Shown here piece after piece: positions 53,300 to 60,506 of a stretch of 64,000 nucleotides of DNA. Location of the stretch: positions 124,001-188,000 of the forward strand of contig NZ_FVZN01000014.1 of assembly GCF_900168685.1 (NCBI RefSeq), given 5' to 3'. Made by a program: the position numbers and the translations under genes. A model generated the notes under the pieces. That model did not search any database. It was not told the origin of the DNA and was given only the letters and a program-made list of their open reading frames with translations. Origin of the DNA: Solibacillus isronensis. GTDB lineage: Bacteria; Bacillota; Bacilli; Bacillales_A; Planococcaceae. Numbering within the stretch: the first letter of the stretch is position 1; every line of letters begins with the position of its first letter.

Positions 53300-54022
53300 A
53301 TGAAAGAAACCGTACTCGGCATTCAAGTAAATACCGAAAGCTATGATGAATTACTTCCTAAAGTATTTGATCAAATTGAGAAGCAACAGAAATCGTTAAT
53401 TGTAGCAATTAACCCGGAAAAAATTATTAAAGCAAAGGAAGACCCGGCACTAAAAACACTCCTTAATAACGCGGAGTTTCAAATTCCAGATGGCATCGGC
53501 GTTATTTTAGCTTCGAAAATTCAAAAGGGTCAAATTACATCACGTGTAACAGGTGTCGATATGATGCTGCGTTTATGTGAAGAAGCTGCTCAACGTAACA
53601 AGCCTATTTTCCTTTATGGTGGGAAACCAGGAATTGCAGATCAGGCCGCTAAGAAATTACAAGAACTCTACCCATCTATCCAAATTGCCGGCACACAGGA
53701 CGGATATGAAAAGGATAATCAAAAAGTCGTAGATAAAATTAATGAAGCGAAGCCGGATTTATTATTTGTAGCAATGGGTTCACCAAAGCAGGAAAACTGG
53801 ATTAATGCAAACCGTGATCAGCTTCATCCAACGATTTATCAAGGTGTTGGTGGTTCATTTGACGTATTAGCAGGTAATGTGAAAAGAGCACCAGAAGCTT
53901 TCCAGAAAGTAGGGATGGAGTGGTTTTACCGCTTAATGAGGGAACCGCACCGGATTAAACGCCAAATTGCATTACCTTTATTCTTGCTAGAAGTAGCACG
54001 TGGAACGAAAAACAACAAGTAA
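53300..54022 (+). CDS. tagA: WecG/TagA-family glycosyltransferase
   Basis: 240 aa, GT26 family. LGIQVNTESYDELL, INPEKIIKAKEDP, IPDGIGVILASK and FVAMGSPKQENWI are typical of TagA, which adds ManNAc to undecaprenyl-PP-GlcNAc at the start of teichoic-acid linkage-unit or secondary-polymer synthesis. ATG 53300 behind AAGGGAAG. Context with wecC suggests cell-wall polymer synthesis. Confidence 0.92.
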   Translation: MKETVLGIQVNTESYDELLPKVFDQIEKQQKSLIVAINPEKIIKAKEDPALKTLLNNAEFQIPDGIGVILASKIQKGQITSRVTGVDMMLRLCEEAAQRNKPIFLYGGKPGIADQAAKKLQELYPSIQIAGTQDGYEKDNQKVVDKINEAKPDLLFVAMGSPKQENWINANRDQLHPTIYQGVGGSFDVLAGNVKRAPEAFQKVGMEWFYRLMREPHRIKRQIALPLFLLEVARGTKNNK

Positions 54023-54057
54023 AAGAAAAAAAATAGTGTAATCTTTGTAATATTTGA

Positions 54058-54086
54058 TTGTTTATTTGTAATGTTAATGATACACT
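54058..54086 (+). promoter_or_regulatory. Promoter-like site for a possible small RNA
   Basis: TTGTTT (54058-54063), 17-bp spacer, TACACT (54081-54086), just after tagA and ahead of three stem-loops with no ORF. Confidence 0.4.
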
Positions 54087-54092
54087 AAATTC

Positions 54093-54214
54093 AGTAGTGA
54101 GATTTCCTCTACGATATATATTAAATTTTAACTTTTCCCTGCAAGGAAAAACTCGGTTGGTAGCCCGAGAAAAAGGCTTTAGCATTTAGATGCTAAAGCC
54201 TTTTTCTTTTTTTT
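54093..54214 (+). ncRNA. Candidate small RNA ending in a strong terminator
   Basis: Contains TTTTCC/GGAAAA and CTCGG/CCGAG hairpins and then a perfect 16-bp terminator stem AAAAAGGCTTTAGCAT (54170-54185) with its complement (54190-54205) and a T run. Could simply be the tagA terminator region. Confidence 0.4.
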
Positions 54215-54605
54215 GTTTTTGTCGAATTTTAGCGAACTGGTTCTATTAATTCGTACCTTTCATACACTAACCAGGTAGGAAAAAATATGGTCATATAAAT
54301 AATAACTATATTACAAAAGTAATATATTAGTAATAATTGTAATGCTCAAATTCCAGTTAAATCCTTGGTATAACTGCATTATATATCCAAATTAAATACT
54401 TTTCAATGTTAGGTTAACCAATAATTTCCATGATATTTAGTTATATTTAAATAGTATTGGAAATTAATTGTCAAAGAAAATGTTGTTTTTATTAGTAGAT
54501 GTATGTCATAATTAAAGAAATTTGAAGTTATCTGAATATATTTACGGATTCATATCTTGCAGTCTAATAAAATAGTATATTTTTGGGTTTATTGGCAAAA
54601 AAAGA
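54215..54605. other. AT-rich gap upstream of the S-layer gene
   Basis: About 390 bp of very AT-rich sequence without coding signal or convincing stem. Probably promoter upstream region for the highly expressed S-layer gene. Confidence 0.4.
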
Positions 54606-54634
54606 TTGACATAGTAAATGTATACTACTAGAAT
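54606..54634 (+). promoter_or_regulatory. S-layer gene promoter
   Basis: Consensus TTGACA (54606-54611), 17-bp spacer, TAGAAT (54629-54634). The leader of about 75 nt ends in GAGGAGG. Confidence 0.85.
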
Positions 54635-54716
54635 TTATGTGTAGTTAGTTTTTCTGCACATATTTCGTGTGGGTAACTAAAATTATTATTTTCACTTATG
54701 AGGAGGAAATTTTTCA

Positions 54717-57700
54717 ATGGCTAACCAACCAAAGAAATACAAAAAATTCGTAGCAACAGCTGCGACAGCTACATTAGTAGCATCTGCAATCGTACCAGTT
54801 GCATCTGCTGCATCATTATCGGACATCGCAGGTAACACACACGAACAAGCGATCACAGCATTAGTAGACGCTGGCGTTATCAACGGCTACCCAGATGGAA
54901 CGTTCCAACCGAACAAAACTTTAACACGTTCTGACGTTGTTAAATTATTAGGTAAATTCTTAGTGTCAAAAGGTCACGAAGTACCTGCTGACTACAAAAC
55001 AAACGTACGCTTCAACGACTTAACTTCAGCTTCTAACGATGAGTTATTAAAATATGCTGCTGTAGTATATGATGCAGGCGTATTCAACGGTTCTAACGGC
55101 AACTTATTAGCTGCTGACAACATCACTCGTGAAAACATGGCTGTTGTATTAGTACGTGCTTTCGATACTTTAAACAACATCGACCTAGTTTCTTATGTAC
55201 AAGGTCAAGAGTACAAAAAAGATGTTAAAGATCTATTCACTGCTAAATCAGAAGCTCGTGCAGCAATCGAAGTTCTTGACTTCTTCGACATCACTAACCC
55301 AGCAGTAGCCAACTTTAATCCTAAAGGTTCAACTACTCGTGGTCACTTTGCTACATTCTTATACAACACAATGAATGCTGACTTCTCAGCTGTAACTGGT
55401 GTTGCTAACAGTGCAGTATCTGAAATCAAAGCAATCAACAACACAACTGTTGAAGTAACATTCAAAGAAACAGTAGAAAACATCGAAGCTTTAGACTTCA
55501 CAATCGATGGCCTAGAAGTAACAAACGCTGTTGTTAAACAAACAGACGCTAAAACTGTAGTATTAACTACTGCTCCACAAACTGGTGATACAGTTTATAC
55601 TTTAAATGTTAACGCTGCTAAAGCAGGTACATTCAAAGGTGTTTCTGCTGTAATTCCAACAGCTGTAACTATCACAACTCCATCAGTACAAGGTAAGCTT
55701 GGTCAACAAGTAACTGTTAAGGCTCAAGTTACTGTAGCTGAAGGTCAATCTAAAGCTGGTATCCCTGTAACTTTATTCGTACCAGGTTCAGCTGATGGCT
55801 TGAAAGCACCTGTAACTGTTGAAGCAGTAACAAATGCTGAGGGTGTTGCAACTTATACTTACACTCGTTATGCAGCGACTACTGATACAGTAACTGCTTA
55901 TGCAAGCGGTGACCGTTCTAAATTTGCAACTGGTTATGTATTCTGGGGTGTTGATACAATCGTATCAATTGAAGAAGTAACTACAGGCGCAACAATTAAC
56001 AATGGTGCAAACAAAACTTATAAAGTTACTTATAAGAACCCGACAACTGGTCAACCAGTACAAGGTAAAATATTAAATGTTTCTGCATTAGAGAACATCA
56101 ATGTAACAGCTGATAAAGCTCAAAATGTAACAGTAAATGGCGTACCAGTTGCTCAATTTAGCAACAACACAATTACACGTGCTGCACAAATTACAACTGA
56201 TGCTAAAGGTGAAGCAACATTTACATTATCAGGTAACCATGCAACAGTAACACCTGTAGTATTCGATGCTACTTCAATAACAGGTACTACTTCTTATACA
56301 CAAACATATTCTCCATCATTACTACAGGCTACAGCACCAAAAGTAACATTTTCTGCATTACAAGCTGCTTACACGATTGAAATGACACGTGAAGGTGGCG
56401 AAATTGCTGCCATCGGTGCTTCAAATGGTGGACGTGAATACAAAGTTGTTGTTAAGGATAAAGACGGTAAATTAGCAGCTAATGAAATCGTAAACGTTGC
56501 ATTAAATGAAGATGTAGATAAAGTAATTGCAACTCAAACATCTGCGAAATTCATTGATGATTCAGGCAGTACACAAGTATTCTTTACTGGTGATAAAGAA
56601 AAACAAATCACAGTAAAAACAAACTCTAAAGGTGAAGCAACATTTGTAGTAGGTAGTGATAAAGTAAATGACTATGTAACTCCAATTGCTTGGATTGATA
56701 TTAATACTTCAAATGCAACTGATGCTAAATTAGATAACGGTGAACCAACTGCTATCGGATCAATCACTCATTTCCAAGATCAATATGTTGATGGAGCTTC
56801 TTTAACTGCTTACAACGGAAATAAAGCAACATCTAAATTTAATGGTAATGATACTGCAACGTTCAAGCTAGCAGTAACTAACCAAAGTGGTTTAGAATAC
56901 ACTGGAGCATATGAAATTACAAGCGCATCTTATACAGTAACAAATACTGGTGCAGAAGATGTTGAAGTAAATGATAAAGGAGAATGGAAAACTGTATCTC
57001 CAAACCGTAGCATCACTGTTGCTCAAAATACAGATTTATTAGTAAGATCAAGTGATGAAAAAACAACTTCTGTTAAAGTAATTGCTACTGGTAATGCTAA
57101 GTATACAGAAGGTGCAGTAAATAAAACATTTGCATTCACAGCTAAGGAAGCAACAGCTACATTCACTAAAGTTGGAGAAATCCCAACTGCTGGTTATACT
57201 GGAGTAGTTACTGCTTTTGATACTACTAATAAAACGATCACATTAGATACTCAAGATCCAGTTAAATATGCTGGTGAAACTGGTAAAACTTATGTGTTTA
57301 AAGGACAAGGTAATACTTCAATTACAGACGCAGATGCATTCCTTAAAATTGTAAAAGAAGCTAAAGTTACAGTTACTTATAAAGTTGATGGTGATACTGT
57401 AACATTTACTATTATTAACATTGATAACACTGCTGATGGTGGAGCAACTGATACAGCAAATCAAAAGAAGGAAGCAGATTTAAAAGCTATTAATACTGCT
57501 AAAGATGCAGTTACAGCTACTTCAACAGTTTCAGTTGTGGGTGAAGCTACTGATGCTAAAAAATTAGCTGCAGTAAAAGCGCATGTTGTATCACAAGTTA
57601 ATGATTCAACAGTAACAGTAGATGTAAAAGAAACTGCTACTGAAGGTAAATACACAGTAACTCTAAGCAAAGGTGATGCTAAAGCTACTAAAGATGTTGA

Positions 57701-58070
57701 AGTAACATTTGTAACTAGTGAAATTGCTGCATCAGCAATTAAAGCACCACTAACTGTAGATGAAACTGATTTAAAGTTAACATTCTCATCGGCATTAGCT
57801 GGATTTAATGTAGATACTACATCTATTACAGCTGCATCTGCAACAGAAGCTTTAGTAGATGTAACTGCAGAGGGTAATGTTATTAAAATTACAAAAGCTG
57901 AAAATGCTGATACAGATGCAACAGCTTTAAAAAGTACACTTTTAGAATTTGATATCGATGTTAACGCAACAGGTTATGCAAAAACTACAATCACAGTTGA
58001 GGTTTTAATTAACTCTGCTGGAGAACATACAGTTACTTTAACTAAATCTCAAAATGAAACTTCTAAATAA
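54717..58070 (+). CDS. S-layer protein with three SLH domains (unspliced isoform)
   Basis: 1117 aa. Signal peptide cleaved after VASA (about residue 31), three SLH domains at about 33-80, 100-160 and 170-222 (for example GVINGYPDGTFQPNKTLTRSD), then repeated beta-sandwich, Ala/Thr/Val-rich surface domains. SLH domains bind pyruvylated secondary cell-wall polymer. Codon use is uniform and ACA/GTA-rich, as for a highly expressed gene. ATG behind GAGGAGG. The reading frame ends ETSK-stop at 58070, just ahead of the group II intron-like region. If that splices, this is only one of several C-terminal forms. Confidence 0.93.
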   Translation: MANQPKKYKKFVATAATATLVASAIVPVASAASLSDIAGNTHEQAITALVDAGVINGYPDGTFQPNKTLTRSDVVKLLGKFLVSKGHEVPADYKTNVRFNDLTSASNDELLKYAAVVYDAGVFNGSNGNLLAADNITRENMAVVLVRAFDTLNNIDLVSYVQGQEYKKDVKDLFTAKSEARAAIEVLDFFDITNPAVANFNPKGSTTRGHFATFLYNTMNADFSAVTGVANSAVSEIKAINNTTVEVTFKETVENIEALDFTIDGLEVTNAVVKQTDAKTVVLTTAPQTGDTVYTLNVNAAKAGTFKGVSAVIPTAVTITTPSVQGKLGQQVTVKAQVTVAEGQSKAGIPVTLFVPGSADGLKAPVTVEAVTNAEGVATYTYTRYAATTDTVTAYASGDRSKFATGYVFWGVDTIVSIEEVTTGATINNGANKTYKVTYKNPTTGQPVQGKILNVSALENINVTADKAQNVTVNGVPVAQFSNNTITRAAQITTDAKGEATFTLSGNHATVTPVVFDATSITGTTSYTQTYSPSLLQATAPKVTFSALQAAYTIEMTREGGEIAAIGASNGGREYKVVVKDKDGKLAANEIVNVALNEDVDKVIATQTSAKFIDDSGSTQVFFTGDKEKQITVKTNSKGEATFVVGSDKVNDYVTPIAWIDINTSNATDAKLDNGEPTAIGSITHFQDQYVDGASLTAYNGNKATSKFNGNDTATFKLAVTNQSGLEYTGAYEITSASYTVTNTGAEDVEVNDKGEWKTVSPNRSITVAQNTDLLVRSSDEKTTSVKVIATGNAKYTEGAVNKTFAFTAKEATATFTKVGEIPTAGYTGVVTAFDTTNKTITLDTQDPVKYAGETGKTYVFKGQGNTSITDADAFLKIVKEAKVTVTYKVDGDTVTFTIINIDNTADGGATDTANQKKEADLKAINTAKDAVTATSTVSVVGEATDAKKLAAVKAHVVSQVNDSTVTVDVKETATEGKYTVTLSKGDAKATKDVEVTFVTSEIAASAIKAPLTVDETDLKLTFSSALAGFNVDTTSITAASATEALVDVTAEGNVIKITKAENADTDATALKSTLLEFDIDVNATGYAKTTITVEVLINSAGEHTVTLTKSQNETSK

Positions 58071-58124
58071 AACAAAACGAAACGTTACTTTATAAGCTAG
58101 CTTGCTAGTGAAATAAGTGGAAAT

Positions 58125-58170
58125 GAAAACCCCGTGTCTTGTTTTTAGCAATACATAGGGTTTTCTTTCT
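58125..58170 (+). terminator. S-layer gene terminator
   Basis: GAAAACCC (58125-58132) pairs with GGGTTTTC (58158-58165); TGT/ACA add pairs inside, and TTTC follows. It stands between the S-layer stop codon and the intron core, so readthrough would be needed for splicing. Confidence 0.65.
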
Positions 58171-58435
58171 AACTGCTACTTCCAAATGAAGGGTGAAACC
58201 CCTTTCCTTGTAAACAGTCACTCTACATGTGCCTAATCCTCCTGCATCCAGTGAAACGCTTAATCAGTTGAAAGGATGAAGTCAGGTGAAGTCGTACTCA
58301 ATGAATTGAGGCGGGGCTCCTTAAAAGGTGGCTATGGCTAGGAGACGAATCCATGTTGATCCAGGATGAGTAAGTGAATACTACGTAGAAGCTAGGAGTT
58401 TAGTATTTGCCCTTATTTGTGAAATCATTTAATGG

Positions 58436-58466
58436 CGATTAGAACAATTGACTGTTAAACTAATCG
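58436..58466 (+). other. Candidate EBS1 hairpin of the intron
   Basis: Perfect 7-bp stem CGATTAG / CTAATCG with loop containing TGACTGT (58449-58455). This is complementary to ACAGTCA at 58214-58220, just before GTGCC, and (with one G-U) to ACAGTTA at 58029-58035 inside the S-layer reading frame. Confidence 0.6.
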
Positions 58467-58724
58467 TTCTCATTCCTGAAAAGTGGAAGCCTAAGGTCAT
58501 CAAAAGAAGGGATAGAAGTAATGGAACGTTTGAAGTCTTACTAGGAGAGGTGGGTAAGCACCGGTGAAGCTAGTAAGATGGCAGCGGGTTCATAGTAGTG
58601 TTGATCGCTAGCCGTTTGTACCTGGATGGTAACATACAGGGAGGATAAAACTAGCAGAAGCGAAGGAACCCAGTCAGTAGAAGATTTCTAATAAAACTTA
58701 TTTCCCCAAAAGTAAGTTTAAAAG

Positions 58725-58751
58725 GACCAATCATGTATGACATGATTGGTC
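58725..58751 (+). other. Perfect 12-bp hairpin in the domain IV position
   Basis: GACCAATCATGT (58725-58736) and its exact complement (58740-58751), loop ATG, flanked by AAAAG and CCTTTTT. May be a reduced domain IV or an intron-internal terminator. Confidence 0.7.
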
Positions 58752-58808
58752 ACCTTTTTAAATATAAATGTATATTTTTTACATTTATTCATTTAATTTC
58801 AACTATTG

Positions 58809-58897
58809 ATAGATAGCCGTATGCGGTGAAAGCCGCCTATAAGGTGAAGGCTCGATTCGAAAGCCGCGGTAGTGCGGTATAAGTAGAGAATAGCAAT
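58809..58897 (+). ncRNA. Group II domain V-VI, copy 1
   Basis: Domain V 58814-58847 (34 nt): inner stem GCGGT-GAAA-GCCGC, catalytic triad AGC at 58815-58817, but two mismatches in the outer helix. Domain VI has CCGC/GCGG as its upper stem. Ends GAATAGCAAT. Confidence 0.8.
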
Positions 58898-58996
58898 ACA
58901 TTAGATTTTATCCCAGAGGACATTTTACAAGGCCTTCCATCATTGTCATCTAAAACTAAATTTAACTATTGTTCTATGAATGTCGAATATGGGTAG
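58898..58996 (+). CDS. Candidate 3' exon 1 (short tail)
   Basis: 32 codons open from the first base after CAAT, beginning TLDFIPEDILQGLPS and ending VEYG-stop. No ribosome-binding site and no initiation codon at the start. In the proposed splicing it would replace the end of the S-layer protein with a short tail. A hairpin AATGAGTAC/GTACTCATT (59018-59039) and a second terminator follow. Confidence 0.5.
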   Translation, partial: TLDFIPEDILQGLPSLSSKTKFNYCSMNVEYG

Positions 58997-59100
58997 GTAA
59001 ATACAGGAAAAACGGAGAATGAGTACAATCGTACTCATTTCTTCATTCTGTTGCAAAACTCATATACCCATGAGTCTTTTGTCAATTTTCTTATAAAATA

Positions 59101-59146
59101 CCCTCGAATCATAATTTTTATGAATCGTAGGGATTTTTATGTTTTT
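59101..59146 (+). terminator. Terminator after exon 1
   Basis: CCCT-CGAATCAT pairs with ATGAATCG-T-AGGG around ATTTTT, followed by ATTTTTATGTTTTT. From here to 59380 the DNA is AT-rich with an inverted repeat TCTTCATTT/AAATGAAGA and no gene. Confidence 0.75.
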
Positions 59147-59380
59147 CATTTTAGGTACGGTTAGGCAAGAATAAAAGTTACTGAAAAAATATTGTCTTCA
59201 TTTGTTTCAAGATAATATTGAAATGAAGATATTAGGTAATGAAAAGATTTCTAATGGATTAAATACGAATGTAAATATAGGATATTAAATAAATTCCAAA
59301 TTTACTAAATTCCATATTTACATTTATTTGGAATTATATTACATTAAAACTGGGGGGATTAGTTTTTGAAATTGGTATTG

Positions 59381-59470
59381 ACGGATCGCCGTATGCGATG
59401 AAAGTCGCCTGTACGGTGAAGGCTCGAATCGAAAACCATAACAATAATGGTATAAGACGGGAATAGCAAT
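59381..59470 (+). ncRNA. Group II domain V-VI, copy 2
   Basis: 90 nt. Domain V 59386-59419: outer helix TCGCCGTA / TACGGTGA fully paired with one G-U, inner GCGAT-GAAA-GTCGC, triad CGC. Domain VI upper stem ACCAT/ATGGT. Ends GACGGGAATAGCAAT. The intron domains I-IV are absent upstream. Confidence 0.85.
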
Positions 59471-60184
59471 GAAATTCAATCAGTACTTGAACAATTAACA
59501 AAAGGCGAGGCAGAAGTGGAAGGTCAACAAACTATTGTAAGCTATAAATTTGAAGAGGGTTATGCACCTAAAATGAGTAACTTTGTATTTAATATTAACG
59601 ATGGTGACGGATTTGTTACAAACAATAATTTCTTTGGTGCCACTCAAAAAATTGTTAGTGGTGTTCCTAAAGCAAGAACTGGAGAAGAAGTAGCAGCAGC
59701 AATAGTTGAACACTTTTATGTTTCAAGTAAAAAACGATTCGAACCATTAACTAATAAGTGGGATATAAAAAATGAAGGTAGTGAATTGATTTTTACTTCG
59801 AAAGCAAAGAAACCTTATAATATCTTACTTGAAGTTCCTGAAAAAGAAAATAGAGCAGAAATTAAAGGTGAATTTCTTAAGCAGCAAACAGGGATAGAGG
59901 ATTATGTGGGAGTAAAACAAGTAAACAAAGTAACTTTAAACGGTGCTATTAAAGTTAACGGAGAAACAGTTATTACTTTTGAAGATGGTGAAGAAAGAGC
60001 AGAAATAACTGTTACTATTTTACAAGACGATTCATTTGCTACAATTGCAAAAAAAGTTGCAAGTGGGTTAAACAACTTAAATAATTGGGATGTAACAAAT
60101 ATAGATGGATCAGCGGAAGTAATCTTTACTTCTAAAGAGGCTAGAGCAGATAAGTCCATAATATTCAATATTAACAACAAATGA
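59471..60184 (+). CDS. Candidate 3' exon 2 (two-repeat surface domain)
   Basis: 237 codons open from the base after CAAT, starting EIQSVLEQLTKGEAEV. Two repeats of about 85 residues share W-D-(I/V)-x-N-x-x-(G)-S-x-(E/L)-(L/V)-I-F-T-S-K (NKWDIKNEGSELIFTSK and NNWDVTNIDGSAEVIFTSK). No signal peptide and no convincing start; the first in-frame GTG (59516) has only a weak upstream GCGAGG. The in-frame TAA 18 nt before the junction bars translation from farther upstream in the unspliced RNA. Confidence 0.65.
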   Translation, partial: EIQSVLEQLTKGEAEVEGQQTIVSYKFEEGYAPKMSNFVFNINDGDGFVTNNNFFGATQKIVSGVPKARTGEEVAAAIVEHFYVSSKKRFEPLTNKWDIKNEGSELIFTSKAKKPYNILLEVPEKENRAEIKGEFLKQQTGIEDYVGVKQVNKVTLNGAIKVNGETVITFEDGEERAEITVTILQDDSFATIAKKVASGLNNLNNWDVTNIDGSAEVIFTSKEARADKSIIFNINNK

Positions 60185-60227
60185 ATTAATGTCGAATAAA
60201 ATAAATTGTAGTGGATAACTAAACTGG

Positions 60228-60277
60228 ACCTTATAAGGTAGATTTTGAAAAAATTCTATCTTATAAGGTTATTTTTT
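60228..60277 (+). terminator. Terminator after exon 2
   Basis: ACCTTATAAG (60228-60237) with following GTAGA pairs with TCTAT-CTTATAAGGT (ends 60269), then six T. Confidence 0.88.
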
Positions 60278-60416
60278 GTCATTCGAATTTAGATGGTTAC
60301 GATTTTATATAAGATATTTACTATTTATTTACAAAAAAATAAATAGAATTAACATAGCATTAAAACTAGTATGTTTACATATAATGTATGGGGAAGTAAT
60401 TTTTAGAAGAGTACTG

Positions 60417-60506
60417 ACGGAACGCCGTATGCGATGAAAGTCGCCTGTACGGTGTAGGCCCGAAACGAAAGCTGCCTTTTATGCAGTATAAGACGGGAAT
60501 AGCAAT
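60417..60506 (+). ncRNA. Group II domain V-VI, copy 3
   Basis: 90 nt, same length as copy 2. Domain V 60422-60455 (34 nt): ACGCCGTA / TACGGTGT, inner GCGAT-GAAA-GTCGC, triad CGC. Domain VI upper stem GCTGC/GCAGT differs completely in sequence from copy 2 but keeps pairing. Ends GACGGGAATAGCAAT. About 50 nt upstream also resemble copy 2 (CATTAAAACT, GGGG). Confidence 0.85.

Larger units (their letters stand above)
58229..58897 (+). ncRNA. ORF-less group II intron-like ribozyme
   Basis: Starts at a degenerate GTGCC (canonical GTGYG). Domain I-like pairing CCTG-ATCC / GGAT-CAGG follows. Two loop hairpins have exon-binding potential: 58377-58407 (stem AATACTA/TAGTATT) and 58436-58466 (stem CGATTAG/CTAATCG). 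Block GATGGCAGCGGGTTCATAGT near 58580 is typical of Bacillus group II introns. No reverse transcriptase is encoded; a perfect 12-bp hairpin sits where domain IV would be. Ends with domains V-VI. The 5' splice site is not certain. Confidence 0.72.

Noticed and set aside
58071-58228. Continuation of the S-layer frame to the canonical intron start GTGCC
   Set aside because: Stops at 58068 and 58194 close the S-layer frame, so a fusion through this segment is impossible without an upstream 5' splice site.
59516-60184. Independent gene starting at GTG 59516
   Set aside because: The frame is open and protein-like for 15 codons upstream, back to the exact end of the domain VI copy, and the ribosome-binding site is weak.
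58229-60506. Cyclic-di-GMP or other known riboswitches
   Set aside because: The conserved 34-nt GAAA-capped helix with 2-nt-type bulge and AGC/CGC triad fits group II domain V; no riboswitch consensus was found.
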